From Longilinea sp035560795 (GTDB lineage: Bacteria > Chloroflexota > Anaerolineae > Anaerolineales > Anaerolineaceae): a DNA stretch of 64,000 bases. The notes under the pieces were generated by a model that saw nothing but the letters and a program-made list of their open reading frames with translations, was not told the DNA's origin and ran no database searches. Of the stretch, positions 1 to 10,047 are shown piece after piece; position 1 is the stretch's first letter, and each line of letters begins with the position of its first letter. Location of the stretch: assembly GCA_035560795.1 (NCBI GenBank), contig DATMYV010000020.1, forward strand, positions 1-64,000, in the 5' to 3' direction. The translations under genes were made by a program, and so were the position numbers.

Positions 1-1
1 G

Positions 2-592
2 CCTGAAACCGCCACCCCTGCCTGGCCGCCCCCCAGTGCCAGCATCGGTAACATTGTTGGCTTCCCGCAAAGTTACGCATTAAGTTGCGAATCCCGCTCA
101 GCCGTCGATTGGGCCCGTTATTTTGGTGTCGAGATCGGCGAAACCGAGTTCTTGTTGCGCCTGCCGCTTACAGATAACCCGGAAGAGGGATTTGTTGGCT
201 ATTATAACGATTTTGGCGGGCAGGTTCCGCCGAATTCCTACGGAGTCCATGCTGACCCGGTTGCCAGCCTGTTGCGCGATTATGGCTTACCCGCCGGCGG
301 CCTAAAAGGCATGTCATTGGATGACTTGCGTTCTGAAATCGCGTCCGGCCGGCCGCTAATTGCTTGGATCATTTATGGCATCACCGATGGATATGGCATG
401 GATTACACTGCCTCGGATGGTGAAACCACTGTAGTTGCACCCAATGAACACACGGTGATCGTGATCGGATACGATGAATCATCCATCACGGTTCTCGATG
501 GTGCCTGGGTTTACCAGCGAAGTGTCGATCAGTTCTTGAGGTCATGGGAAGTGCTTGGAAATATGGCGGTCATCTACCAGCCTGAGAATTAA
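2..592 (+). CDS. C39-like cysteine peptidase, 5' truncated
   Basis: The reading frame is open from base 2, so the gene begins upstream of the window; only about 196 C-terminal residues are visible. A Pro/Thr-rich linker precedes the peptidase-like domain. The sequence S-C-E-S-R-S-A-V-D-W-A near base 85-115 fits the catalytic Cys helix of the C39_2 family. A downstream N-E-H-T-V-I-V-I-G-Y-D segment supplies the His, followed by a D-G-A-W loop. Such proteins are usually secreted or lipid-anchored peptidases, often of unknown substrate. The signal peptide, if any, lies outside the window. A Met 50 codons in could be mistaken for the start, but it would drop the catalytic Cys. Confidence 0.72.
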   Translation, partial: PETATPAWPPPSASIGNIVGFPQSYALSCESRSAVDWARYFGVEIGETEFLLRLPLTDNPEEGFVGYYNDFGGQVPPNSYGVHADPVASLLRDYGLPAGGLKGMSLDDLRSEIASGRPLIAWIIYGITDGYGMDYTASDGETTVVAPNEHTVIVIGYDESSITVLDGAWVYQRSVDQFLRSWEVLGNMAVIYQPEN

Positions 593-601
593 TTAAAAAA
601 A

Positions 602-629
602 GCGCGCGGTTGAAATCACAACCGCGCGC
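602..629 (-). terminator. Rho-independent terminator of the ahcY operon
   Basis: An 11-bp GC-rich stem (602-612 with 619-629) has a 6-nt loop. On the minus strand it is followed directly by a run of six T, 20 nt after the ahcY stop codon. The plus strand has no T run after the stem. Confidence 0.85.
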
Positions 630-649
630 AGGCTAAACTTTCGCGAGAC

Positions 650-1921
<1,272 letters not shown>

Positions 1922-1930
1922 TCATAATTT

Positions 1931-2893
1931 TCAAGAATTGGCAAGCAAGGCGTCGAGGACGCCCTGATCATCGAAATGTTGGCGGTAGCGGGTAACAAAC
2001 TCGGCAACCGAATAGCGGTGGTTCTGCGTGCCGTGCTGTTCCAGGGCATAGGTCGCAGCCAGCGATCCCATCCTTCCGCAAGTATCCCAATCAAATCCCA
2101 GGTTGTGGCCCCGCAGGAAACCTCCGCGAAAGGCGTCTCCTACTCCGGTCGGATCAGCAATTTGTGAGGGCGGTACCACGGGCACCAGGTGTTGTTTGCC
2201 TTCCGCATAAACCCTTGCGCCTTTTTCGCCGCATGTTACTACCATATACTTGACGTGCTCGAGGATTTTCTTCTCACTCAAACCAGTGTGTTTTTGCAGC
2301 AGTTCAAATTCATATTCATTGACAAACAGGCTTTGTGCCCCTTCCACACCTGCGCGAAGCTGGTCGCCCGGGTTGCGTGCAACCTGTTGGCCGGGATCGA
2401 ATAAATAAGGCAATCCCAATTCCTGGCATTCCACTGAATACTGGTACATCGCAGCCGGATCGTTCGGTGAAATGACCACCAGATCGGCCTTGAAAGGCAG
2501 GTCGCGCAACTTGATCTCGCCAGCATTCGCCATTGCGCCGGTATAGAAGCTGCTGATCTGGTTGTTGGCCAGGTCAGTGTTGGCAAAAAATGATGCCGTG
2601 AATTTTCCATCAATCACTTTGACCAATGATGTGTCGATGTTTTGCGCTTCCATCCAGGCGCGGTATTCGCTGAAATCTTCCCCGACGGTACCCATAACTG
2701 CTGGCCGTTCGCCGAGAAGTGCCAGGGTATAGGCAATATTGGGTGCCACCCCGCCCCGCTGCCGGATCATGGTGTCCACCAGGAACGAAAGGCTGATGTT
2801 CTCAAGCTTATCGATCAGGATTTGCTCGCGGAAATACCCCGGAAATGTCATCAGGTAGTCAAACGCAATGGAGCCTGTGCAAACAATGGTCAT
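1931..2893 (-). CDS. PfkB-family kinase, probable adenosine kinase
   Basis: A 320-residue ribokinase/PfkB-fold kinase. It has the N-terminal G-G-V-A-P-N-I-A motif near residue 47 and the C-terminal D-P-T-G-V-G-D-A-F-R-G-G-F signature near residue 245 that carries the catalytic Asp and anion hole. The family phosphorylates sugars or nucleosides. Placement between mtnA and ahcY, the two enzymes that process the methylthio- and adenosyl- products of SAM, makes adenosine the likely substrate; that is inference from context. The ATG at 2893 is preceded by AAGGAAAG. It sits 12 bp downstream of mtnA and 21 bp upstream of ahcY, consistent with one transcript. Confidence 0.85.
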   Translation of the reverse strand: MTIVCTGSIAFDYLMTFPGYFREQILIDKLENISLSFLVDTMIRQRGGVAPNIAYTLALLGERPAVMGTVGEDFSEYRAWMEAQNIDTSLVKVIDGKFTASFFANTDLANNQISSFYTGAMANAGEIKLRDLPFKADLVVISPNDPAAMYQYSVECQELGLPYLFDPGQQVARNPGDQLRAGVEGAQSLFVNEYEFELLQKHTGLSEKKILEHVKYMVVTCGEKGARVYAEGKQHLVPVVPPSQIADPTGVGDAFRGGFLRGHNLGFDWDTCGRMGSLAATYALEQHGTQNHRYSVAEFVTRYRQHFDDQGVLDALLANS

Positions 2894-2905
2894 GGAAATC
2901 TTTCC

Positions 2906-3970
2906 TTACAATTTGTTTTCTGCGCGAAGTATGCGCGGCAAATTTTCGATAAACGGCGGGTAAACGATACCTTTTTCAGTGACAATCGCGGTAACACAAT
3001 CCTGCGGAGTTACGTCGAAGGCGGGGTTGCGGGCAGATGCGCCAGCTGGCATCACTTTTTCACCCTTTACTTCAATGTCCAGTACCTCGGATGGGTCGCG
3101 TTCCTCGATCGGAATCAGGTTGCCGCTCGCCAGCGAAAGATCCACGCTGGATGACGGGACCACCGGGTAAACTGGAACGCCGTTGCTGTGTGCTGCCAGT
3201 GCCAGCATATACGTGCCAATTTTGTTTGCCACATCGCCATTGGCAGCCACGCGGTCAGCTCCGAACGTTACTTTTTGGACCTGCCCGGTTTGTAAGAAAT
3301 ATCCTGCAGCGCCGTCGCTGATGACTGAATACGGAATGCCATATTGCTGCAATTCCCAAGCAGTCAGGCGGGCACCCTGCAAGCGTGGGCGGGTTTCATC
3401 CACCAGAATAAACAGCCGTTTGCCCTGTTCGTGTGCCAGGCGAATCACCCCCAACGCTGTGCCCCATTCAACGGTGGCCAGCGAGCCGGTATTACAATGA
3501 TGGATGATGGTGTCACCGTCCTGAATCAGGATACTGCCCACTTCAGCCATGCGCCGGTTAATGGCCACGTCTTCATCCGCCATTTTTTGGGCTTCATTCA
3601 ACAGCAATTCACGCAGACTGGACAAAGGTTGATCTTGCTCGGCTACACGCATCATACGCTCTATCGCCCAGGCCAGGTTAACAGCAGTCGGACGGGAGGC
3701 TTTTAGAAACATGGCTGACTCTAACAGATCGGTACGCCAATCGGTAGCATTCGTCGCCCTTGATTGTAATCCGCTCAGTATCAGACCGAAAGCTGCTGCT
3801 ACACCAATGGCAGGAGCGCCCCGCACCGTCATATTCCTTATTGCTTCAGCCACCTGAGCCGCATTCTGACAAGTTACATATTCCAGACGCACGGGCAAAG
3901 CACGCTGGTCGATCATTCGCAGCTCGCAGGACCGGTTATCCCAAAGAATGGTTCGCATAAAAACACACAA
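2906..3970 (-). CDS. mtnA: Methylthioribose-1-phosphate isomerase
   Basis: Converts 5-methylthioribose-1-phosphate to methylthioribulose-1-phosphate in the methionine salvage pathway. The eIF2B-alpha-like fold shows M-T-V-R-G-A-P-A-I-G, the catalytic Cys in H-H-C-N-T-G-S-L-A-T (about residue 159) and the catalytic Asp in F-G-A-D-R-V-A-A-N-G-D (about residue 239). Length (354) is normal. Start choice is open: GGAGGG lies 5 nt before a TTG at 3970, while the first ATG (3958, protein beginning M-R-T-I-L-W) is 17 nt from it. I follow the ribosome site. First gene of the SAM-recycling operon. The rest of the methionine salvage pathway is not in the window. Confidence 0.93.
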   Translation of the reverse strand: MCVFMRTILWDNRSCELRMIDQRALPVRLEYVTCQNAAQVAEAIRNMTVRGAPAIGVAAAFGLILSGLQSRATNATDWRTDLLESAMFLKASRPTAVNLAWAIERMMRVAEQDQPLSSLRELLLNEAQKMADEDVAINRRMAEVGSILIQDGDTIIHHCNTGSLATVEWGTALGVIRLAHEQGKRLFILVDETRPRLQGARLTAWELQQYGIPYSVISDGAAGYFLQTGQVQKVTFGADRVAANGDVANKIGTYMLALAAHSNGVPVYPVVPSSSVDLSLASGNLIPIEERDPSEVLDIEVKGEKVMPAGASARNPAFDVTPQDCVTAIVTEKGIVYPPFIENLPRILRAENKL

Positions 3971-4009
3971 AAACGCCCTCCATGGAGAGCGTCGGAGTAT
4001 AGCTTATTT

Positions 4010-4038
4010 AGTTTAACATGACTATCGGTCTTTGTCAA
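4010..4038 (-). promoter_or_regulatory. Promoter of mtnA-pfkB-ahcY
   Basis: On the minus strand TTGACA (4038-4033) and TAAACT (4015-4010) are separated by exactly 17 bp, a near-consensus housekeeping promoter. The predicted transcript starts near 4003, leaving a leader of about 33 nt, too short for a SAM riboswitch. Confidence 0.8.
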
Positions 4039-4042
4039 AGTA

Positions 4043-4071
4043 TTGACAGTCCCACCGCCTTCCAGTATAAG
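4043..4071 (+). promoter_or_regulatory. Promoter of the lytic transglycosylase gene
   Basis: TTGACA (4043-4048) and TATAAG (4066-4071) are spaced by 17 bp. The predicted start near 4078 is only about 2 nt before the ATG at 4080, so the mRNA should be leaderless or nearly so; no Shine-Dalgarno sequence is present. The -35 box lies 4 bp from the -35 box of the divergent mtnA promoter. Confidence 0.78.
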
Positions 4072-4079
4072 CCTTATAT

Positions 4080-6515
4080 ATGAAAACGCGAAAGCCCGTC
4101 GTCATCGCCCTGGTTATGTTGGTAGCTGCAAGCCTGGCTTGCAATTTACCCGGTCTGAGTCTGCTGCAACCGGTTTCTGCCAGCCCGACTCCGGAGACAA
4201 AATCCATCGAAACGTTGTTACCCACCCAGGCGCCTACCCAAACCATGCCGCCGCCCACCCCCACGCCGCAACCCGCTGTGCGAGTCGACCAGGGCGACCG
4301 CGCGCTCTTTCTTGGACAAAATGATCAGGCGGAAAGCGAATATCAGAGCGCCTTCAACCAGAGTTCCGACCCGCAAATTCAGGCAGCTGCTCAATTGGGG
4401 AAAGCCAGAGTGTTATTGCAGCGCGGCGAAACAGAACGCGCGGTTGCCTCGCTGGAACAGGTTGGCACTCAGTTTTCGGAGACGGATGCAGCGCGCGAAT
4501 CAAATTTTTTCCTGTCACAGGCTGCCAGGGAAAATGGCGAATACGCCAAAGCAGCAGCCTACCTGCAAGCCTTTATGGCGGCTGGAAGCACGCCGATCGA
4601 TGCGTATTTACAGGTTGAACTTGGCGGTTTACTAATGTCGGCAGGAGATGCCGCCAGTGCTGTAACAGCCTACGAAAGCGCACAGCAGGACAGTGAATAT
4701 TCCAACGATGAAAGCCTCAAGGTGCAAATGGGACGAGCTTATGCCGGCATGCAGGATTACACCAATGCATTGCGGCTGTTCCTGGGTGTATACGACACAT
4801 CCAGCAATGAATACACCAAAGCTCAGGTCAATTTATTGGCCGGGCAGGCTTACTTATCGCTGGGGATGCCGGAACAGGCTTACGCGCGTTTTACCGATTC
4901 GGTCAATAATTACCCCCGCTCGTATGACTCCTACTCAGCCCTGGTGGCACTGGTTGAAGCTGGCGTGCCGGTCAATCCGCTCAACCGCGCTCTGGTTGAT
5001 TACTTCGCCGGCCAGTATGGCGTGGCTGTTGATATCTTTAGGACCTATATCGACAGCACGCCTGAACATGACGGCACCGCGCATTATTACCGCGCGCTGG
5101 CACTGCGCAATACCGGTCAAATCCAGATGGAACTGGCGGAATGGGATGCATTAATTAAGGACCATCCTGGCGACCGTTTCTGGCTGGAAGGCTGGAAGGA
5201 GAAAGCTTATACCCAATGGGCATACCAGGATGATTATGCTGCCGGTGCCCAGACTCTGCTCAATTTTGTCCAGTTATTTCCGGATGATCCCAATGCAGCG
5301 GATCTGCTCTTTGAAGCAGGGCGCATACAGGAACGCAATGGCCGCCTTACGGATGCTGCCGCTACCTGGGAGCGCGTTTTCAATGACTATCCCAGCTCCT
5401 CCAACAGCTATCAGGCTTTGTTTTTAGCCGGTATCACCCAGTATCGCCTTGAGAATTATCCTCAGGCTGAGGTGTTGTTCCAACGCACCCTGGTATTGGG
5501 TTCATCGCACAACGACCAATCGGCCGCAACCCTTTGGATCGGAAAATCGCAGAAAGCACAGGGACTCACAGAAAAAGCCGTTCAAACATGGCAGCAGGCG
5601 GCCCTGCTGGATCCAACCGGATATTACAGCGAACGCTCCCGCGAACTTGCTGAAGGAACGCCCGTTTTCCGGCCGCCTCAATATTACGATCTGGCTTACG
5701 ACTTGAAGCTCGAACGCGCGAATGCCGAGCAGTGGATGCGAACGACCTTTAATCTGGCACCTGAAACCGATTTAAGCGGCCTGGGCACCCTGTCGCAGGA
5801 TGCCCGTATGCAGCGCGCTCTCTATTTCTGGAAATTGGGGCTGCTCAGTGACGCCCTGGGGGAATTTGACAACTTGCGTTCCTCAGTCGAGTCCGATCCG
5901 GTCAACACATACCGTTTGACCAACCAATTGCTGGATCTGGGTTTCTACCATCAGGCTATCCTTGCCAGCCGGCAGGTTTTGAACCTGGCCAACCTGGATG
6001 ATGCCTCAACCCTGGATGCGCCAGTGTTCTTCAATCACATCCGCTTTGGCGTCTATTTTAAAGACCTGGTGCTCTCAGCGGCCCAGGAAAATAATTTTCA
6101 CCCACTGCTTTTGTTAAGTGTCATCCGCCAGGAGAGCATGTTCGAGGGCTACGCACGTTCCTCGGCCGGCGCTCGCGGTCTGATGCAACTCATCCCTGCC
6201 ACCGGTGCTGAGGTTGCTGCCCGGATGAACTGGCCTGCTGGCTACACCGACGCTGACCTTTACTTGCCAGCGATCAACCTGCGGCTGGGTGCGCGTTACC
6301 TGGCCAATCAGCGTGATTACTTCGACGGTGACCTTTACGCGGCCTTGGCAGCATATAACGCCGGTCCCGGAAACACTGCCATCTGGCGCGAACTCTCCGG
6401 CGGTGATTCGGACCTTTTCCTCGAAATCATCCGCTTCAGCGAAACGCGCACTTATATCCGCCAAATTGCGGAGTTTATGAATTTTTACCGCCTGCTTTAC
6501 GAGCGGGCACCCTGA
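4080..6515 (+). CDS. Lipoprotein lytic transglycosylase with TPR repeats (Slt-like)
   Basis: An 811-residue envelope enzyme predicted to cleave peptidoglycan glycan strands. A basic, hydrophobic signal ends in the lipobox S-L-A-C (Cys21), then comes a Pro/Thr-rich linker (about residues 34-66). A long all-helical region with repeated TPR-like pairs (about 70-640) is followed by a GH23 SLT domain from about residue 665. The SLT domain has the catalytic Glu685 in R-Q-E-S, then S-A-G-A-R-G-L-M-Q-L and A-A-Y-N-A-G-P. This resembles Slt70, where the helical ring guides the glycan strand. The gene is monocistronic, between its own promoter and a shared terminator. TPR limits are approximate. Confidence 0.9.
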   Translation: MKTRKPVVIALVMLVAASLACNLPGLSLLQPVSASPTPETKSIETLLPTQAPTQTMPPPTPTPQPAVRVDQGDRALFLGQNDQAESEYQSAFNQSSDPQIQAAAQLGKARVLLQRGETERAVASLEQVGTQFSETDAARESNFFLSQAARENGEYAKAAAYLQAFMAAGSTPIDAYLQVELGGLLMSAGDAASAVTAYESAQQDSEYSNDESLKVQMGRAYAGMQDYTNALRLFLGVYDTSSNEYTKAQVNLLAGQAYLSLGMPEQAYARFTDSVNNYPRSYDSYSALVALVEAGVPVNPLNRALVDYFAGQYGVAVDIFRTYIDSTPEHDGTAHYYRALALRNTGQIQMELAEWDALIKDHPGDRFWLEGWKEKAYTQWAYQDDYAAGAQTLLNFVQLFPDDPNAADLLFEAGRIQERNGRLTDAAATWERVFNDYPSSSNSYQALFLAGITQYRLENYPQAEVLFQRTLVLGSSHNDQSAATLWIGKSQKAQGLTEKAVQTWQQAALLDPTGYYSERSRELAEGTPVFRPPQYYDLAYDLKLERANAEQWMRTTFNLAPETDLSGLGTLSQDARMQRALYFWKLGLLSDALGEFDNLRSSVESDPVNTYRLTNQLLDLGFYHQAILASRQVLNLANLDDASTLDAPVFFNHIRFGVYFKDLVLSAAQENNFHPLLLLSVIRQESMFEGYARSSAGARGLMQLIPATGAEVAARMNWPAGYTDADLYLPAINLRLGARYLANQRDYFDGDLYAALAAYNAGPGNTAIWRELSGGDSDLFLEIIRFSETRTYIRQIAEFMNFYRLLYERAP

Positions 6516-6532
6516 CCTGGCCTGCATTGATA

Positions 6533-6565
6533 AAACACCGGCGGACTTTTTATCCGCCGGTGTTT
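6533..6565. terminator. Bidirectional terminator between slt-like gene and pdhC
   Basis: A 13-bp stem (6533-6545 with 6553-6565), 7-nt loop, A/T-rich on both flanks, lies between two converging genes and can serve both. Confidence 0.8.
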
Positions 6566-6584
6566 ATCATTAATTTTTCTAGAC

Positions 6585-7844
6585 CTAGAGCATAAGGCGC
6601 ATCGGCTGCTCAAGATTAAGTGCCAACGCCTGCATAAACCTGGCTGCTTCAGCGCCGTCAGTCACACGGTGATCGGCAGAGATCGTCGCCTTCATGCGCG
6701 TCCCAATACTGACCTGCCCATCCTTGATCACAGGTACCTGTTTGGCCGATCCGACCGCCAAGATGGCAGCTTCCGGCGGGTTAATGATGGCAATAAAGTG
6801 TTCGACATCGAACATGCCCAGATTGCTGATTGAAAAAGTGGAGCCTTCAATGTCTTCAGGCCGGACTTTGCCAGCCCGGGCACGCGCCACCATTTCTTTG
6901 ACTTCGGTTGCAATGACACGCAGCGGTTTTTGGTCGGCATCTTTTACAACCACAGTCATCAGGCCGGCATCCATCGCCACCGCCACTCCCACATTTACCT
7001 TTCCATGCCGGATGATATCATTCTCGATCAGGGAGGCATTGATTCCCGGGAACTCCCTGAGGGCAAGTGCAACACCCTTGACGATGAAATCATTCACCGA
7101 GAGTTTCTGATCTTCGGGAAGAAGGTCATTTGCCTGTTTTCGCAGCGCCATCAACGCATCCATTGCAAATTCGTGGGTGACATAAAAATGCGGTACAACC
7201 TGTTTCGCTTCGACCATGCGGCGTCCGATGATACCGCGAAGTTTCGATAATGGAATGATTTCATCCGTTTGCGCCGTAAAATTGCCCTGCCAGGGTATCT
7301 GCGGCAGCGAAGCCGCGGCCTGTGCAGGTGCAGCCGCCGGTCGTTGAGGAGCGGTAAGAACCACCTCAACGTCACGTTTGACAATCCGGCCGCCAGGGCC
7401 CGTGCCCTGCACTTCCTTAAGGTCAAGGCCCTTTTCGGATGCGATCCGTTTTGCCAGCGGTGAAGCCTTCACCAGACCACCTTCGGCTGAAGCCAGTATA
7501 CCCGCATCAGCCGAAGCCAATTGCACAGTTTTCTCTATGGTTGGGGCGGCAGGTTTTTCAACTTTCTTTTCATCGCTAACGCCCGCCAGGTTAGTGACTT
7601 GTTCGCCGGGTTGGGCAATAACCGCTATGGGCGAACCCACGGGCACAACATCGCCTTGTTCAACCAGCCGGCGGTTTAAAATGCCGGTAAAACTCGAATC
7701 GACCTCGACGGTAGCTTTGTCTGTCTCAATCTCGGCAAGCACATCGCCTTTGTTGATCGTATCGCCTTCGTTTTTGACCCAGCGCACCAGGGTGCCTTCG
7801 GCCATATCGAATCCCAGCTTTGGCATCGTTACAATATCAGCCAT
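6585..7844 (-). CDS. pdhC: Dihydrolipoamide acyltransferase (E2) of the pyruvate dehydrogenase complex
   Basis: Core E2 subunit that transfers the acetyl group from lipoate to CoA. Of 419 residues, 1-80 form one lipoyl domain with the lipoylated Lys43 in E-T-D-K-A. A linker leads to a peripheral subunit-binding domain (about 124-160). The C-terminal chloramphenicol-acetyltransferase-like catalytic domain carries D-H-R-V-T-D-G near residue 393. Its ATG overlaps the pdhB stop codon by one base (TAATG) behind AAGGAGGTG, so the two are translationally coupled. Substrate is assigned as pyruvate from the E1 subunits; a branched-chain 2-oxoacid role cannot be excluded. No E3 gene is in the window. 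Confidence 0.9.
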   Translation of the reverse strand: MADIVTMPKLGFDMAEGTLVRWVKNEGDTINKGDVLAEIETDKATVEVDSSFTGILNRRLVEQGDVVPVGSPIAVIAQPGEQVTNLAGVSDEKKVEKPAAPTIEKTVQLASADAGILASAEGGLVKASPLAKRIASEKGLDLKEVQGTGPGGRIVKRDVEVVLTAPQRPAAAPAQAAASLPQIPWQGNFTAQTDEIIPLSKLRGIIGRRMVEAKQVVPHFYVTHEFAMDALMALRKQANDLLPEDQKLSVNDFIVKGVALALREFPGINASLIENDIIRHGKVNVGVAVAMDAGLMTVVVKDADQKPLRVIATEVKEMVARARAGKVRPEDIEGSTFSISNLGMFDVEHFIAIINPPEAAILAVGSAKQVPVIKDGQVSIGTRMKATISADHRVTDGAEAARFMQALALNLEQPMRLML

Positions 7845-8815
7845 TACAACACCTCCTTGATCGCCGCTACGACATCATCGACGTTTGGAATGGCTGACTG
7901 CTCCAGTGCACGGTTATAAGGCAGCGGCACTTCTTTCTGAGCAACCCGCTTGATGGGAGCATCCACATAATCAAAAGCCTGCTCGTAAATTCGCGAGGAT
8001 ATTTCAGAACCGACACCGAAGGATTTCCACCCTTCTTCCACAATCACTGCCCGGTTGGTTTTCTTGAATGATTCGATTACCGGTTCCATATCCAGCGGGC
8101 GCAGCGTGCGCAGGTCGACGATCTCGACATCGATGCCTTCTTTAGCCAGTTGGTCAGCCGCTTTGAGCGAGATTTCAAGCATTTTGCTGTAGGTCACAAT
8201 CGTGACATCTTTGCCTGGACGTTGGACGGTCGATTTCCCGATGGGAACAATGTAATCGCCTTCGGGGACCTCGCCCCGCGTCTGGTAAAGCGTGGCGTGT
8301 TCAATGAACATGACAGGGTCGTTGCTGCGGATTGCCGCCTTCAGCAAACCCTTGGCGTCAGCCGGAGTTCCAGGAGCCACCACTACCAACCCGGGAAAAT
8401 GAGCAAAAATGGCGTCGGGTGTTTGCGAATGCGTGGCGCCCAGTTGGCGTCCGCCGCCGCTGACCGTGCGGATGACCAGCGGTAAAACCATTTGTCCGCC
8501 AAACATGTAATGCATCTTGGCAGCTTCGTTGACAATATGGTCCATGGCAGAAAAGGCGAAGTTGATGGTCATTAACTCTGCCACCGGCCGCAGCCCGGTC
8601 AACGCCGCGCCAATTCCGGAGCCGATGATTGCCGCTTCCGAGATGGGTGTATCGCGGACGCGATCAGCACCAAAATGATCGTAAAACCCCTTGGTTACCG
8701 CGTAGGTACCGCCCCATACGCCCACTTCCTCCCCCATGATAAACACTTTGGAGTCTCTTTCCATTTCTTCCCACAAAGCCTGGGAAATAGCTTCCCGCAT
8801 CGTTATTTTTGCCAT
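7844..8815 (-). CDS. pdhB: Pyruvate dehydrogenase E1 beta subunit
   Basis: The transketolase-like beta half of the alpha2-beta2 E1 enzyme, which with E1 alpha decarboxylates pyruvate and acetylates E2 lipoate. The 323-residue protein starts M-A-K-I-T-M-R-E-A-I. It shows the family's M-G-E-E-V-G-V-W-G-G-T-Y and S-E-A-A-I-I-G-S-G-I-G-A-A segments and H-S-Q-T-P-D-A. ATG at 8815 follows GGAGGTGG; the gene begins 11 bp after pdhA and shares one base with pdhC. Acetoin dehydrogenase E1 beta is very similar in sequence and is the main alternative. Confidence 0.92.
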   Translation of the reverse strand: MAKITMREAISQALWEEMERDSKVFIMGEEVGVWGGTYAVTKGFYDHFGADRVRDTPISEAAIIGSGIGAALTGLRPVAELMTINFAFSAMDHIVNEAAKMHYMFGGQMVLPLVIRTVSGGGRQLGATHSQTPDAIFAHFPGLVVVAPGTPADAKGLLKAAIRSNDPVMFIEHATLYQTRGEVPEGDYIVPIGKSTVQRPGKDVTIVTYSKMLEISLKAADQLAKEGIDVEIVDLRTLRPLDMEPVIESFKKTNRAVIVEEGWKSFGVGSEISSRIYEQAFDYVDAPIKRVAQKEVPLPYNRALEQSAIPNVDDVVAAIKEVL

Positions 8816-8826
8816 TTTCCCACCTC

Positions 8827-9789
8827 CTAATAGGTCTCGACGTAAATGTTGCTGTACAGTTCTTCGGGGGCAGGATCGGGGCTTGCCTCTGCGAATTCCA
8901 CTGCGTCGCGGATCTCTTCCTCGACAACATCTTCCAGTTTGACGATTTCATCCTCGCTGGCGACATTGTGAGCAATCAAATATTTGCGGAACTGGCCAAT
9001 CGGATCGTTTTCCTGATAGTGGTGAACCTCATCCGATTTGCGGTAACGCTCCGGATCGCCCATTGAATGGCCGCGGAAACGGTAAGTGTGGATCTCCAGG
9101 AAGCGCGGACCTCCGCCGTCACGTATCTCTTTGATCATCTTCGAACTGGCCTTCTGTACGGCAAGAACGTCCATTCCATCGACATCGGCATGCGGAATTC
9201 CGTAACCTTCGGCTTTTTGGCTGATGTCTGAGACCGCAGAAGCACGTTCAACCGATGTACCCATACCGTACTGGTTGTTCTCGCAAACCCACAATACCGG
9301 CAAATTCCATACTTTTGAGAGATTTACAGCTTCATGAAAATAGCCGATGTTGGTGGCACCGTCTCCAAACATGCAAATGGTCACACCTGAAGTCTTGCTG
9401 TACAAGTCTCCAAGTGCCAGACCGGCAGCCAGCGGCAAGTGCGCACCGACGATTGCATGGCCGCCCCAATAATTCTTTTTTACGTCAGCCATATGCATCG
9501 AGCCACCCTTGCCCTTTGAACAGCCCGTTGCCTTGCCAAGCAATTCCGCAATAATTTCGCGGGCGGACAAACCGCTGTTATAGGCTACGCCATGATCGCG
9601 GTAAGCGGTGATGACCCGATCCTCCGGGCGCCGGGCAGAGATTAACCCGGTTGAGACCGCTTCCTGGCCGATGTACAGATGCAGGAAACCGCCGATCTTT
9701 CCCTGCTGGTATAGTTCGGCCGCCCGTTCTTCGATTCGACGAATAGCCACCATCTGGTGGTACAAATTGAGGTTTTCTTGTTTTTCCAT
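8827..9789 (-). CDS. pdhA: Pyruvate dehydrogenase E1 alpha subunit
   Basis: Thiamine-diphosphate-binding subunit of E1. The ThDP motif is clear: G-D-G-A-T-N near residue 140, closed about 28 residues later by C-E-N-N-Q-Y-G-M. The phosphorylation-loop-like R-G-H-S-M-G-D-P-E-R-Y-R is also present. The 320-residue length fits the short E1 alpha of Gram-positive and acetoin-type complexes. Its ATG at 9789 follows GGGAGGAAC. First gene of pdhA-pdhB-pdhC, downstream of an extended -10 promoter at 9893-9901. Confidence 0.92.
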   Translation of the reverse strand: MEKQENLNLYHQMVAIRRIEERAAELYQQGKIGGFLHLYIGQEAVSTGLISARRPEDRVITAYRDHGVAYNSGLSAREIIAELLGKATGCSKGKGGSMHMADVKKNYWGGHAIVGAHLPLAAGLALGDLYSKTSGVTICMFGDGATNIGYFHEAVNLSKVWNLPVLWVCENNQYGMGTSVERASAVSDISQKAEGYGIPHADVDGMDVLAVQKASSKMIKEIRDGGGPRFLEIHTYRFRGHSMGDPERYRKSDEVHHYQENDPIGQFRKYLIAHNVASEDEIVKLEDVVEEEIRDAVEFAEASPDPAPEELYSNIYVETY

Positions 9790-9892
9790 GAGGAGTTCCT
9801 CCCGCTGCGATGCATTCTACCTTCCTCGTACGTGCGGCGGATCAATCCGGTGCAATTACGAGATTAATGATCTTATTTTATTAACTGCCGGA

Positions 9893-9901
9893 ATTATACC
9901 A
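9893..9901 (-). promoter_or_regulatory. Extended -10 promoter of pdhABC
   Basis: The minus strand reads TGGTATAAT, a perfect extended -10; no good -35 is seen at 16-18 bp. The region upstream is A/T rich. The predicted leader is about 96 nt. The rest of the 258-bp gap 9790-10047 holds nothing else I recognise except a short CAAGGGTCAGGTTA motif at its edge (10037-10050). Confidence 0.65.
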
Positions 9902-10047
9902 GAATCAAGATTCAATTGCACGTGTTTGCATTATTCTGTGCATTCTTCATATAAAAATAATATATTGTGGACATCCAGAGAGATATTTAATATCCTTATT
10001 AACCCACATACTCGAAACTTGTCGAAAAGAGGATTACAAGGGTCAGG

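Noticed and set aside
3971..4032. SAM riboswitch before mtnA
   Set aside because: The predicted leader is only about 33 nt, too short for any SAM aptamer class.
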